DNA of 64,000 nucleotides from Rhynchonema sp. JSB1_4. Taxonomy: Eukaryota > Nematoda > Chromadorea > Monhysterida > Xyalidae. The notes under the pieces are model-generated. The model saw only the letters and a list, made by a program, of their open reading frames with translations. It did no database searches and had not been told where the DNA came from. Where the stretch lies: positions 87,200 to 151,199 of the forward strand of contig JASAMV010004766.1 of the NCBI GenBank assembly GCA_030248065.1, in the 5' to 3' direction. Below are positions 1 to 11,932 of this stretch, in pieces (within the stretch, counting starts at the first letter, position 1; every line of letters begins with the position of its first letter). Made by a program: the position numbers and the translations under genes.

Positions 1-3000
1 TTAAGGGCTCTCTCTGCTCTGCTGTGAATTTTTCACTTCTCTGCTCTTCAGAAATGCGTCCACTTGTTCCGACCTGTACGTTGATCAATATTTCGCATTG
101 TTTGATTGAAGTTACATCAATCTGAAATTCTGCTTGTTCTTTTCACAAATCGTCACCAAAATTCATTCAATCAACGCGTCAGAATCTCAAAAATTCAATT
201 TCGACTTTCGACGCTGATTGGCGAGCACCATCTGTGTCAACCGACAGTCACTGATTCCGGTACCGAACAACACAGTAATAGACAAGAGAACCAGAACGCA
301 ACTGTGAACAGTGTGGCTACAAGAAAAAAATTATACTTTACACTCTTGGTCTTCCCTTGCTTGCTTTGTTTTGTGCTGTGCAGTGTTTTTCCTGCCTGCC
401 TGCACGTATACCTGCGTCGACACGTGCCATACCTACATAGTGGGGTGATAGGCACTGTCTAAACTCCCCATATCCACAATGTACGCACAGGATGGGGTTC
501 ACCAACTACCCATTGGTATATGGATAGTATGAAATATATATATATGATTGAATATGGACTGGAGCAAAGGATTGACCAACTGACTCATGATGAACGATTG
601 ATTGATGTCCTTTTTGTGTCGCGAACAACTAGCGACTACGGTAATCCTGAAGGCACCTATAGAGAAATGTCATGCTACCGTGTCAGGGAAAATTACAATC
701 CCGGATGAATCTTTGCAATTTACAAAAATTGTTCGTGTGCCGTAATACCAAGATGCCAATTGGCCACACATAAACGACGAACTGTCTTCTTAGAACTTGG
801 CACAAATAGTCACTGAGGCACCATATGTTGATGCTGCGCTGGAGTATGTCGATGCTACTTTGCACCACGTTTTAAACACCTATGGGAAATACAAAACGTT
901 TCGCGTGTCGAACAAGCCGAAAAAGGCAGGGTGGTGCTCGAAAGAGCTGATACGACTAGAAACGAAGATGGATAACGTCTATCGCAACTGGCTTACCCGC
1001 TACAAACAGGGACAAGCAATCTCCAAAACTTCACACGTACAAGAAATTGAAAAAAAAACAGTACAATAAGTTGGAGACGCAGTGCAAAAAAGCTTTCTAT
1101 GCAAGAAAGTTTGAATATAGGCCTAGACATGAGTTCTGGGAACACGAGAGAATACTAAGAGGTAAAGTTAAAACTGACATGCCTCCATTGTGCAACTCAA
1201 CTGGGAAACTGATATCTGACAAAATGGAAAAAGCCGAGCAATTTGCAGAGCATTTTAGCAGCGTGTGGAACAAAACTGATATACAAGTGCCAACACCAGA
1301 TCGTGAATTGAATCAAAACTTTGTAACCGATAAAGTAGGAATTTTTAAAGTTCCAATGATTCCATCAATCGACGTGTGATCCGATGAACTGTAACGTGTG
1401 TCTTTCTCTAGTCATAACACCATTTCCCTTTTCAGGACATGATCGGTTTGTTTTACCGTGACATACACACGTTCAGGCCCATATCCCATGTCCCATCGGA
1501 TCAGGTATGTATAATTCACGATGTTTCATTGACAAAACAAGTGTTCATTTTTATTCAGTTCCAGGCTAACTACGACCTTTGCCCATCAAACAACCTGCTT
1601 TGTGTTGAATAACTGCTAGCTGAATGACAATGTTATTATTACTCTTTCTTTTACTGGACACTGTTGTCAGCATTACTGGACATTTTGCTGTGTCTTTTTG
1701 TACATACGTTTCGTATGACAATCCGTTTCTGGACACCTGACCATTCAAATCGCAAACTGTGAGACTGAACTGCGATAATCTCAAACGTTTTATTGCTAGT
1801 ATAAGGTTATGCGATCTATTTTATCAATGATTATATTGATGTTGCACATGCCTTGTGGTTATAACCAAGAAAAGTAAAACGAAACGAAACGAAGGGCTCA
1901 TTTCGATTGTATGGACGTCTGTGTGTGACATATTTTCACTGAGCCTGGAGTTTTTTTCTTGTGGTCTGTGTGACGCTTTCTATTTCTTATCAGTTCCGTT
2001 TTTTTCCTTTTTTACAACCCGTTTCCACCATTTTTTCGACCAACATTAATTTGTTCAGCTAACTTTATTTCTTTCGCTCTTAGTTTAAGTTCTTTACAAA
2101 TTCATTTCAAGACATTTTGTCACCAATTGGAGTCCACAAAACCCAAAGCCACTGTAGACACTTTATGTACCTTAAACAGGACTATCTTCAGACGAGCGCA
2201 CTAAAATTGTCTGGCATCACCAAATTGCATGCTGGTGGGTTTAGGTTCGGTGTCCTGCAAGTATCTGTCGGATGTCAGAGGGCTTACCCCGTTTCTACAG
2301 TAATTAGCTGACCACCCGCTGGCCTAGCCTAATCAATCTAACTAACTTTTAACATTGGCTCTCCCTGTTCTTTTCATTTGCGGGCCGCATTGTAAGAGCC
2401 AATCGCCCCTAAGAACTTCAGAGCGCCTCTGAGGCAGCGCTGCTTAGATGAAACCCAAAAGGTTTCAGGGTTAACCTTGAGATCTAGGTTCCCATATTTT
2501 TTATAACTTTTCGCACCTCTATACCAGGTTTCGTCTTGACCACACTAAATTTTCTCGTATTTTTGTCCATAATTTATTTATCCGCTCTTGCAAGCTTCTT
2601 CTTTTATACTTCTTCATTTTTTTCAAACGGACTGAATGTTTTATTTGAGGTTGTTCTGTGTGACCACCGCGTGTGTGGAGTGATAATTATAAATGTGATA
2701 ATAGATTGTAAATCTAATAATAGATTACATATGTGCAAATTTTCGTTTATCGTTGGGACTCACCTGTGAGGCACAAAATGCGATTGGGATTCTACACTTT
2801 ATGCAAGAAAAACTTTCTCTTTTGAAATTCAGTCACAATAGATTTTATCAATTGAACCCCGATTTATTCATTTATTTTTTTCTCATCTTGTATGGCCAAC
2901 AGATGAGCTAAAGTCTAAAAAATCCAAAATCCAAACAATCAAATCCATCCAAATGCTATTTTCTGTTCCTTTTGCATTTTTATTGCTGCCTGTTCCACCA

Positions 3001-5105
3001 CAGTAGAAAATAAATGCCACGTTCTTGAGTGTTAGCGCTATGTGGCTGGCCAGAGAACGAAGTGAAAAATTTCTGTGTGAATTATGCTTCTGTGTGATGT
3101 TTTTTAATTAGCCCCAAGACAAGTCTTGTTTTGTTTCTTCCTGGCATATTATTTTTTCCTTGCTTTTTTACCATGTATTATCAGTACCTTGTTCTTGAAA
3201 TGTTGAGCGTAGTGCCAGAAAATACTTTGGATTTCAAACCGTACACTTCATTGTCATCATCGAATTACCTAGCTAATTCTGGTATCATTCTGGCAGCAAC
3301 CAATTGCTCAATTTTGCTGGGCTTGTGCTTCGCTGATTCAATTGTTCAACAGCAATGTGTTTTTAACTTTGCAGAAAAAAACAGCTCAGAAAAACATCAA
3401 AGAAATATTTTGTCATTTTCATTCATGCTCTTATTTGGAAACAGTGCGCGCGTTATATTTCCCTCCGCTCCTTTGTCATTGTGTTACAATAGGAATTGTT
3501 TCATGCACGTATCGGTTTTTTCTTTCATTTTTCTTTCTACTTCGTGGTATAACCCCGTTTTTTGTTATTTATTTTGGTTACTATTTCTTTTGTATATTGT
3601 CGTTCTTCTACCGACGTGGTGTGATCCTGCGATTTGGTAAAAGCCCCATTTTCTACCGTTTTTCCTATGTATCATGTGTTTTCGTGCTAATATTTCGTTC
3701 CTCCGCAGCTGTCGAAATCCAGCTGTCGGCTTGTCCGACAGCTCCCTGCGTCGTATTCTCGATATTATCGTTATTACATATTACATTTCTTCGGTATTTC
3801 GTGTGTGAGTGGCCGATTTGGAACCGCGTACGAGCCGCTGGTTCACATGTGGTGAGCCTCGACAACGATTGGACAACTTGCAGCGCGACAAGCGACGAAG
3901 GAGTGGTCGTTTGTAGAGTGTGGGGGCGACACGAAATCGGCATTTTGAAAGATCAGCTGAGCCGAAAGTTTGAAAGACTGTTTTTTGACGATTTTGGACC
4001 AGTTTTTTTAGCTTTGAAGGGGCAGTTCTACTTCTCTCTGCTTTCTACGTTCTGGAATCCGATTCGACATCGTACCTTACAACTAGTACAACAAACAAAA
4101 TATAATGTTCGTACGAATTGCTGCAGTTTGAAAAAATAATAAAAATTGATATATCTCGTCTGGGGGATTCCCCATAGTTAAGGATTTTTGCGAACTTTGT
4201 CAAGGTGATTGTGTTGTGTTGTGACGACTTGGAGACAGCAACGACATATCAAAAGAACCGCCGTAGGACGCTCTATAAGCCGATACCGGACTCATCGCAT
4301 CAACTTCAAAATTGACGATTTCCGACCACTTCGCAAATTCGACAAAAAAGTCAACTTTTGATCTCAGTTTTCCGGCGGAAACGACCAGTAAAAGTGATTG
4401 TGTTTTGTTTGACGCTTGGATAACATCAGTCTCTAATTATTCAGAGTGCGCTTGTAAAAAGCTTGGAGCGATTCGGACCAATTTCGACGAAAATCCGATT
4501 TTTCCGAGATATCCACAAAAATTTGACATCCGTGCTGAGCATCGGTCAACGCGTCCCGTTCTACAATATATTGATTTTTGAGTGTGGATAAAGCTTGGCA
4601 CGTGCGAAATAAAGATCAATTGTGCCAAGACCAGTGATTTCTATCGTATTTTGTGTTTTGTTTGTTCTGTGTGACCATCGAGTGGACCTTGAGAGTGACA
4701 TCGCCGGCGATCTACAACTGTATCAGCGCCTCAAAAGCAACGCAACAGACATCGCGTCGTGACGTCAATCTTCGTGTACGTCACAGTTCACCTATTTCCG
4801 GCGCCGACCACAAAACCTAGGGGGGCTTTTTTTTTTTTAGGGCCGTTTTTTTGTGGGTTGGGGGGAAAACAGCAGCCGCCAGGGCAACAAACACCATGAG
4901 GGGGGCCCGCCCCCCCCACGTTCAGCGCGCCCCCCCCCCCAGCCAACGGAACATCGGGGCCAGGATTGCCCAACAAATAATAAGGGCCCACGAAAAAAAG
5001 CCCGGAAATATCCTCCCGGACCTGCCCCCTTCGGGTGGACACAAAACCGACCGCCCACGGGCGGCCGGCGCCCCAACACCGACCAGGAAGAGGGGGACCA
5101 GGCCC
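1..5105. repeat. Left arm of giant palindrome
   Basis: This segment recurs in reverse complement at 8207-13314. Position 1 (ttaagggctctc) pairs with 13314 (gagagagcccttaa). Identity is complete over long stretches, for example 3131-4139 against 10184-9176, but visible differences occur in the outer 1.4 kb and at the inner end, so the arms are not copies of one read. Apart from a LINE fragment, 1380-4800 holds no gene I can support: it is T-rich with open frames that do not look like protein. The arm may extend beyond the window start. Confidence 0.93.
500..1379 (+). pseudogene. LINE ORF2 fragment (endonuclease end and linker), left arm
   Basis: The first part encodes a stretch around YGLEQRIDQLTHDERLIDVL that resembles the C-terminal end of a CR1/L2-type apurinic endonuclease domain. 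The second part (797-1379) is rich in Lys and Arg, with KKAGWCSKELIRL followed by a KKQYNKLETQCKKAFYARKFE-like helix region (partly quoted), as in the linker between endonuclease and reverse transcriptase. No reverse transcriptase follows. This copy is frameshifted near 1000-1060 and has a small deletion near 1125 relative to the open copy in the other arm, so it is dead. Confidence 0.6.
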
Positions 5106-5385
5106 GCCGAGGGGGGGGGGAGAAAATACCAGGAGAACGAGGCAGCACCCACTTTGGGAAAAAAAAACACAGGAGATAGAGGCGGCGGGGGGGGGGCGAA
5201 CCCATGAAGCAAGGCAGAAAAAAAAACAAGCAACAAACAACCACCACCCAGCGAGTACAGTGAATGCCCCACCACCACCACCACCCCCCCCCCCGCCCCA
5301 GCCCCGGAACGAACAACAACACCACCCCCCGCCCCCCCCGCACCGCAGGCGGCAGCAAAAACACCCACGCCGGAAAAAAACAACA
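4815..5385. other. Homopolymer-smeared tract, likely assembly damage
   Basis: The first 300 bases align as reverse complement to 8525-8215, but isolated bases have been replaced by their neighbours. For example the clean arm reads gtgccgtttgtttgtgtg where this tract reads gggccgtttttttgtggg. Runs of G, C, A and T of 8 to 12 bases are frequent. Positions 5106-5385 have the same texture and no clean counterpart. Proline- and glycine-rich open frames here are products of the runs. Most likely a poorly polished consensus at the inner end of a palindrome arm. Confidence 0.8.
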
Positions 5386-5386
5386 A

Positions 5387-5680
5387 TGTCGAGCAGAAGA
5401 CGAAATAGTGGCCACAATAGGATATATTTTATGCACTGAGAATTATTGTACGGTGTGGAAAATGGAAGGCTGTAAATCACATGATTCCTGTCGTTCACGT
5501 AACACCGACCAGCTGACTGACGAACAGTCACAGAAACACACACAAGCACAAATGTGCACAATCACCGATAACACATGCCGCACAGAATCACATGTTCATA
5601 AGCTTTAGCTGTAGCCTAAACATTACGCTAGGAAATTGGGTTTGCACAAAACCGTTCGTTGGAGAACAGGTCGTTCTCCA
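5387..5680 (-). repeat. 3' LTR of BEL/Pao element
   Basis: On the minus strand it starts TGGAGAACGACC and ends CTCGACA. It differs visibly from the other LTR at one base, near 5659. Near-identical LTRs indicate recent insertion or gene conversion. Confidence 0.85.
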
Positions 5681-5698
5681 CACTCCCCCTCAAAATAC
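5681..5698 (-). promoter_or_regulatory. Polypurine tract of BEL/Pao element
   Basis: On the minus strand the sequence TTTTGAGGGGGAGTG lies directly before the 3' LTR. A purine run at this position is the normal primer for plus-strand DNA synthesis in LTR retrotransposons. Confidence 0.7.
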
Positions 5699-5885
5699 AG
5701 AATGAACGTCCGAATGAAGAGAGTTAACTATTGCTCACTTATGCCGAATTGATGGTAGGTAACCCCATGCGAATTGGTTTGGTAACCGAAAATTGAGTCC
5801 GAAAAACTACATTACAGTGAACCATATTATGTCTGTTCGCTACCGAATACGAAATAGCTGTTTTCTGGCCAAAGTTACGAAAGAG

Positions 5886-7790
5886 TTAGAAACTGTTAAG
5901 GTTTACGCTTTGCTGTAGTAAATACAAGAGTCCGTGCCCAAAATTCACTGGGCGCTTGTCATGATCACCGGTTCGACTGTTCGACCGTTCCGCCCGATTG
6001 TTGCCATCGATCGATTTCGAACTGTTCGCACCGTTGCACTGACTGTTCGCGTTCGTCTCACCGTCACGCACTTTCGACCAGTTGTTGGGTGCCGATTTCG
6101 CCAGCTGTCGTTCGAATCGCCGTTGTTGTAGCTGTCGATCGGATGGAGAACAGAACGTCAAGTCCTGTCGCTGCTTGGTCTCCAGCAGCTCTGCAATGAC
6201 TTCTGCAAGAAGGTGAATTTTGTCTTGCTCTGCCGCACCGCCTACTTGACTGGATATCTTCGACTCAACCGAACCGAAAATCTCTGAGCCGACCGTATCG
6301 GACTTATTTGACTCAACTGAACCACCAAACGACTTTGAGTCAACCGAATCGTCTTTCGCTGCACACACTACCGCCGCCTCGTTGTCAGGCGCCTGCTCGT
6401 GCACACCTGATTCTCGATCACAAACATCAACGAAATTGTGCGAACGCCGTTGCCCGCGACATTTGTGGCTGCTGCTCCGTTGTACGCCACCGTCCTTGGG
6501 AGCAACAACCACAGGCACCGAAGAACAGCCGATAGTTGGTGCCTGTGTCTGAATATGGTAGTTTTCACGACCAACCGATTGTCGACTTGAAGAACACCGC
6601 TGCCCACATTTAACCGATGGTGCCCGGGGCTCAGATTTGACCGACTGAGCTTGCAGCTCAGGTTTGACCGCACCAGTAGTAACGTGTGTACGTATTGAAA
6701 CATCACCGACCGCTTTGTGTGCGCCGAGAGAGGCCGCATGCGGTTTGATGCCGATTTGCGGACTCGTCAGCCCGCTGCCGACGCATTTGGGAATTGCCGA
6801 AATCCCAAAATTGCGTTTTTGTTCGGTTGTTGCCGCAACCGATTGCCGATATCGAAGTCCCTCCGTGGGATTCGATTGCCGCCGAAGCCGATGTCCTTCC
6901 GTAGGACCCTCCCCCTTTGACCGAAAAGAGCGAAGCGGGGGTTTGGCTTTTGTCGCGCCAAATACATTTGGGCATAATGCACTCGGATGCCCAAAATCGC
7001 GACAGTACGTACACAGACTGGGCGGCTTTTTGCATTTAGCCGCGATGTGCTTCGACCCCAAACACGAAAAACATCGACCCAAACGTTTCAAGATGGCTTT
7101 GCGGTCATTCAACGTAAACACAAGCTTGCACCCCGAACTGTAGTGGCTCTTGTCACAGAATAAACAATGCAAAGCATCTTTCGAGGAAACCGACTGAGCT
7201 TTGAGCTCAGAGTTTACAGTGGTGGTACCCAACGTAACCTCTGGACTGGTCACTTGTTTGCCGAACGATACCATCACCGATGGGGCTAGCACAACATTTG
7301 AACCAAATTGTGTTGTCACCGCGTCTCCGCGTGGCTGTTGGTCGTCAGTTGCAGGTGGCACTTTACGTTGCACCGTAGATCCGCCGGACTTGAGATCGGA
7401 AATGCCGGGACCGTAGGCCGTCAGCTGTGGACTGGAACACTCGGGAAACAATCGTTTAGAGACCAATACCTTGGTCTTCAATGAGATGAGCACCTTATGT
7501 GACTCGCCAAGTACATCAAAAATGCGACAGCACTCGGCGTCCGATGATTTGGCTACCCCAAATTTGACGGAAATAGTTGCTTCCCTCTGCTTTTTCAAAG
7601 CATCAATAAGACCACTAGCCTTCGCCAGTTTCACCGAAAGCTCACCAGCAACGTCAGAACGTGAATCAGCCGTTGTTGACAACATCTGGTGCATCAGCGC
7701 ATCCATACCGTACATCCAGTTTGTGGCGTCTTTCACAACCAGTTTGAGTTTGTCGCACTCGCTCAGTGCGTTCCGAAGGATTGTGGCCAT
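5886..7790 (-). CDS. gag: BEL/Pao-type Gag polyprotein
   Basis: This 634-residue ORF is the only intact protein of the element. Gag assembles the retrotransposon particle and binds the RNA. The N-terminal 110 residues are helical and charged. Three zinc knuckles follow: CLFCDKSHYSSGC (about 209-221, a C-x2-C-x3-H-x4-C variant), CFSCLGSKHIAAKC (about 240-253) and CTYCRDFGHPSALC (about 260-273). The triple-knuckle order with the sentence between them (LNDRKAILKRLGRC) is characteristic of the BEL/Pao Gag class. The C-terminal half is Ser- and Gln-rich and low in complexity. The ORF stops 205 bases before the 3' LTR with no pol downstream. The ATG at 7790 lies 122 bases inside the 5' LTR and is the first in the frame. 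Confidence 0.85.
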   Translation of the reverse strand: MATILRNALSECDKLKLVVKDATNWMYGMDALMHQMLSTTADSRSDVAGELSVKLAKASGLIDALKKQREATISVKFGVAKSSDAECCRIFDVLGESHKVLISLKTKVLVSKRLFPECSSPQLTAYGPGISDLKSGGSTVQRKVPPATDDQQPRGDAVTTQFGSNVVLAPSVMVSFGKQVTSPEVTLGTTTVNSELKAQSVSSKDALHCLFCDKSHYSSGCKLVFTLNDRKAILKRLGRCFSCLGSKHIAAKCKKPPSLCTYCRDFGHPSALCPNVFGATKAKPPLRSFRSKGEGPTEGHRLRRQSNPTEGLRYRQSVAATTEQKRNFGISAIPKCVGSGLTSPQIGIKPHAASLGAHKAVGDVSIRTHVTTGAVKPELQAQSVKSEPRAPSVKCGQRCSSSRQSVGRENYHIQTQAPTIGCSSVPVVVAPKDGGVQRSSSHKCRGQRRSHNFVDVCDRESGVHEQAPDNEAAVVCAAKDDSVDSKSFGGSVESNKSDTVGSEIFGSVESKISSQVGGAAEQDKIHLLAEVIAELLETKQRQDLTFCSPSDRQLQQRRFERQLAKSAPNNWSKVRDGETNANSQCNGANSSKSIDGNNRAERSNSRTGDHDKRPVNFGHGLLYLLQQSVNLNSF

Positions 7791-7893
7791 CGAATAGAAT
7801 TCACGAGGAATTTCGGGTCAGCCAGGAATTGGATTGTTATTTCACATCAGCGATGTGAATCGGGTGCAGCGAAGAACAAAGTTCAGGCGCGAG

Positions 7894-7912
7894 TTCAGTC
7901 CGTAGGATGCCA
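7894..7912 (-). promoter_or_regulatory. Primer-binding site of BEL/Pao element
   Basis: The minus-strand sequence directly after the 5' LTR is TGGCATCCTACGGACTG. It starts with TGG, as expected for pairing with the CCA end of a tRNA primer. The tRNA itself cannot be named from sequence alone. Confidence 0.65.
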
Positions 7913-8206
7913 TGTCGAGCAGAAGACGAAATAGTGGCCACAATAGGATATATTTTATGCACTGAGAATTATTGTACGGTGTGGAAAATGGAAGGCTGTA
8001 AATCACATGATTCCTGTCGTTCACGTAACACCGACCAGCTGACTGACGAACAGTCACAGAAACACACACAAGCACAAATGTGCACAATCACCGATAACAC
8101 ATGCCGCACAGAATCACATGTTCATAAGCTTTAGCTGTAGCCTAAACATTACGCTAGGAAATTGGGTTTGCACAAAACCGTTCGCTGGAGAACAGGTCGT
8201 TCTCCA
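7913..8206 (-). repeat. 5' LTR of BEL/Pao element
   Basis: This is the same 294 bp as 5387-5680, in the same orientation. Its outer edge is also where the matched right palindrome arm begins, so the element sits at the edge of the arm. Confidence 0.85.
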
Positions 8207-8434
8207 CGTACTGGCTGCACCTTGATCCTGACTCGATGTTGACGCTGCAGTCGCCTGTGGTCGCTGAATTGTATGTCGACCAAACGGAGACAGTCCGTGC
8301 AGAATATTCGCAGCTATTTGTCGTGGGCCCCTATTAATTGTTGGGCAATCCTGGCTCCGATGTTCCGTTGACTGGCAGTAGGTGCACGCTGAACGCTGGT
8401 CGGGTCGGTCACCGTCATTGGTGTTAGTTGCCAT
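8207..8434 (-). CDS. Partial retroelement protein with one zinc knuckle
   Basis: The frame begins MATNTNDGDRPDQR and contains CTYCQSTEHRSQDC, a perfect C-x2-C-x4-H-x4-C zinc knuckle followed by basic residues, as in nucleocapsid-like proteins of retroelements. The reading frame is cut at 8206 by the inserted LTR and reads on into it without meaning. The counterpart in the left arm is smeared (4870-5105). It could be a gag or a LINE ORF1; the remaining part is not visible. Confidence 0.5.
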
Positions 8435-11400
8435 GGCGACTGCTGTTTACACACCAACACACAAACAAACGGCACTAAAACAAACAAAGCCCACGTAGGT
8501 TTTGTGGTCGACGCTGAAAATAGGTGAACTGTGACGTACACGAAGATTGAAGTCGCGACGCGATGTCTGTCGTGCTGCGTTTGAGGCGCTGATACTGTTG
8601 TAGGTCACCGGCGAAGTCACTCTCAAGGTCCACTCGACGGTCGCACAGAACAAACAAAGCACAAAATACGATCAAAAGCACTGATCTTGGCACAGATAAT
8701 CTTTATTTCGCACGTGCCAAGCTTTATTCACACACAAATATCAATATTTTGGCGAATGAGACGCGTTGACCAATGCTCAGCACGGATGTCAAATTTTTGT
8801 GGATATCTCGGAAAAATCGGATTTTCGTCGAAATTGGTCCGAATCGCTCCAAGCTTTTTACAAGCGCACTCTGAATAATTAGAGACTGATGTTATCCAAG
8901 CGTCAAACAAAACACAATCACTTTTACTGGTCGTTTCCGCCGGAAAACTGAGATCAAAAGTTGACTTTTTTGTCGAATTTGCGAAGTGGTCGGAAATCGT
9001 CAATTTTGAAGTTGATGCGATGAGTCCGGTATCGGCTTATAGAGCGTCCTACGGCGGTTCTTTTGATATGTCGTTGCTGTCTCCAAGTCGTCACAACACA
9101 ACACAATCACCTTGACAAAGTTCGCAAAAATCCTTAACTATGGGGAATCCCCCAGACGAGATATATCAATTTTTATTATTTTTTCAAACTGCAGCAATTC
9201 GTACGAACATTATATTTTGTTTGTTGTACTAGTTGTAAGGTACGATGTCGAATCGGATTCCAGAACGTAGAAAGCAGAGAGAAGTAGAACTGCCCCTTCA
9301 AAGCTAAAAAAACTGGTCCAAAATCGTCAAAAAACAGTCTTTCAAACTTTCGGCTCAGCTGATCTTTCAAAATGCCGATTTCGTGTCGCCCCCACACTCT
9401 ACAAACGACCACTCCTTCGTCGCTTGTCGCGCTGCAAGTTGTCCAATCGTTGTCGAGGCTCACCACATGTGAACCAGCGGCTCGTACGCGGTTCCAAATC
9501 GGCCACTCACACACGAAATACCGAAGAAATGTAATATGTAATAACGATAATATCGAGAATACGACGCAGGGAGCTGTCGGACAAGCCGACAGCTGGATTT
9601 CGACAGCTGCGGAGGAACGAAATATTAGCACGAAAACACATGATACATAGGAAAAACGGTAGAAAATGGGGCTTTTACCAAATCGCAGGATCACACCACG
9701 TCGGTAGAAGAACGACAATATACAAAAGAAATAGTAACCAAAATAAATAACAAAAAACGGGGTTATACCACGAAGTAGAAAGAAAAATGAAAGAAAAAAC
9801 CGATACGTGCATGAAACAATTCCTATTGTAACACAATGACAAAGGAGCGGAGGGAAATATAACGCGCGCACTGTTTCCAAATAAGAGCATGAATGAAAAT
9901 GACAAAATATTTCTTTGATGTTTTTCTGAGCTGTTTTTTTCTGCAAAGTTAAAAACACATTGCTGTTGAACAATTGAATCAGCGAAGCACAAGCCCAGCA
10001 AAATTGAGCAATTGGTTGCTGCCAGAATGATACCAGAATTAGCTAGGTAATTCGATGATGACAATGAAGTGTACGGTTTGAAATCCAAAGTATTTTCTGG
10101 CACTACGCTCAACATTTCAAGAACAAGGTACTGATAATACATGGTAAAAAAGCAAGGAAAAAATAATATGCCAGGAAGAAACAAAACAAGACTTGTCTTG
10201 GGGCTAATTAAAAAACATCACACAGAAGCATAATTCACACAGAAATTTTTCACTTCGTTCTCTGGCCAGCCACATAGCGCTAACACTCAAGAACGTGGCA
10301 TTTATTTTCTACTGTGGTGGAACAGGCAGCAATAAAAATGCAAAAGGAACAGAAAATAGCATTTGGATGGATTTGATTGTTTGGATTTTGGATTTTTTAG
10401 ACTTTAGCTCATCTGTTGGCCATACAAGATGAGAAAAAATAAATGAATAAATCGGGGTTCAATTGATAAAATCTATTGTGACTGAATTTCAAAAGAGAAA
10501 GTTTTTCTTGCATAAAGTGTAGAATCCCAATCGCATTTTGTGCCTCACAGGTGAGTCCCAACGATAAACGAAAATTTGCACATATGTAATCTATTATTAG
10601 ATTTACAATCTATTATCACATTTATAATTATCACTCCACACACGCGGTGGTCACACAGAACAACCTCAAATAAAACATTCAGTCCGTTTGAAAAAAATGA
10701 AGAAGTATAAAAGAAGAAGCTTGCAAGAGCGGATAAATAAATTATGGACAAAAATACGAGAAAATTTAGTGTGGTCAAGACGAAACCTGGTATAGAGGTG
10801 CGAAAAGTTATAAAAAATATGGGAACCTAGATCTCAAGGTTAACCCTGAAACCTTTTGGGTTTCATCTAAGCAGCGCTGCCTCAGAGGCGCTCTGAAGTT
10901 CTTAGGGGCGATTGGCTCTTACAATGCGGCCCGCAAATGAAAAGAACAGGGAGAGCCAATGTTAAAAGTTAGTTAGATTGATTAGGCTAGGCCAGCGGGT
11001 GGTCAGCTAATTACTGTAGAAACGGGGTAAGCCCTCTGACATCCGACAGATACTTGCAGGACACCGAAACCTAAAACCCACCAGCATGCAATTTGGTGAT
11101 GCCAGACAATTTTAGTGCGCTCGTCTGAAGATAGTCCTGGTTAAGGTACATAAAGTGTCTACAGTGGCTTTGGGTTTTGTGGACTCCAATTGTGCAGAAA
11201 ATGTCTTGAAATGAATTTGTAAAGAACTTAAACTAAGAGCGAAAGAAATAAAGTTAGCTGAACAAATTAATGTTGGTCGAAAAAAATGGTGGAAACGGGT
11301 TGTAAAAAAGGAAAAAAACGGAACTGATAAGAAATAGAAGCGTCACACAGACCACAAGAAAAAACTCCAGGCTCAGTGAAAATATGTCACACAGACGTCG

Positions 11401-11932
11401 ATACAATCGAAATGAGCCCTTCGTTTCGTTTCGTTTTACTTTTCTTGGTTATAACCACAAGGCATGTGCGCAACATCAATATAATCATTGATAAAATAGA
11501 TCGCATAACCTTATACTAGCAATAAAACGTTTGAGATTATCGCAGTTCAGTCTCACAGTTTGCGATTTGAATGGTCAGGTGTCCAGAAACGGATTGTCAT
11601 ACGAAACGTATGTACAAAAAGACACAGCAAAATGTCCAGTAATGCTGACAACAGTGTCCAGTAAAAGAAAGAGTAATAATAACATTGTTATTTAGCTAGC
11701 AGTTATTCAACACAAAGCAGGTTGTTTGATGGGCAAAGGGCGTAGCTAGCCTGGAACTGAGAAAATGAAAGCACTTGTTTTGTCAATGAAACATCGTGAA
11801 TTATACATACCTGATCCGATGGGACATGGGATATGGGCCTGAACGTGTGCATGTCACGGTAAAACAAACCGATCATGTCCTGAAAAGGGAATGGTGTTAT
11901 GACAAGAAAGACACACGTTACAGTTCATCGGA

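Larger units (their letters stand above)
5387..8206 (-). mobile_element. Gag-only BEL/Pao-type LTR retrotransposon
   Basis: Two 294-bp direct repeats (5387-5680 and 7913-8206) with one visible mismatch enclose a Gag ORF read from the minus strand. The LTRs start TG and end CA. A TGG primer-binding start follows the 5' LTR and a purine tract precedes the 3' LTR. No protease, reverse transcriptase, RNase H or integrase is present in the 2.2-kb interior, so the element is non-autonomous or internally deleted. Flanking 5-mers (aacaa on the left, cgtac on the right) do not match; the left flank lies in the smeared tract, so a target duplication cannot be judged. Confidence 0.85.

Noticed and set aside
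3131..4139. Phe/Leu/Ser-rich frames of 169 and 265 codons in the palindrome arms
   Set aside because: Composition follows T-rich DNA and no domain or splice structure is visible. Identity of the mirror copy reflects the palindrome, not selection on protein.
4788..5561. Gly-, Pro- and Trp-rich frames of up to 257 codons
   Set aside because: They depend on inflated G and C runs in the damaged tract; the clean copy in the other arm does not encode them.
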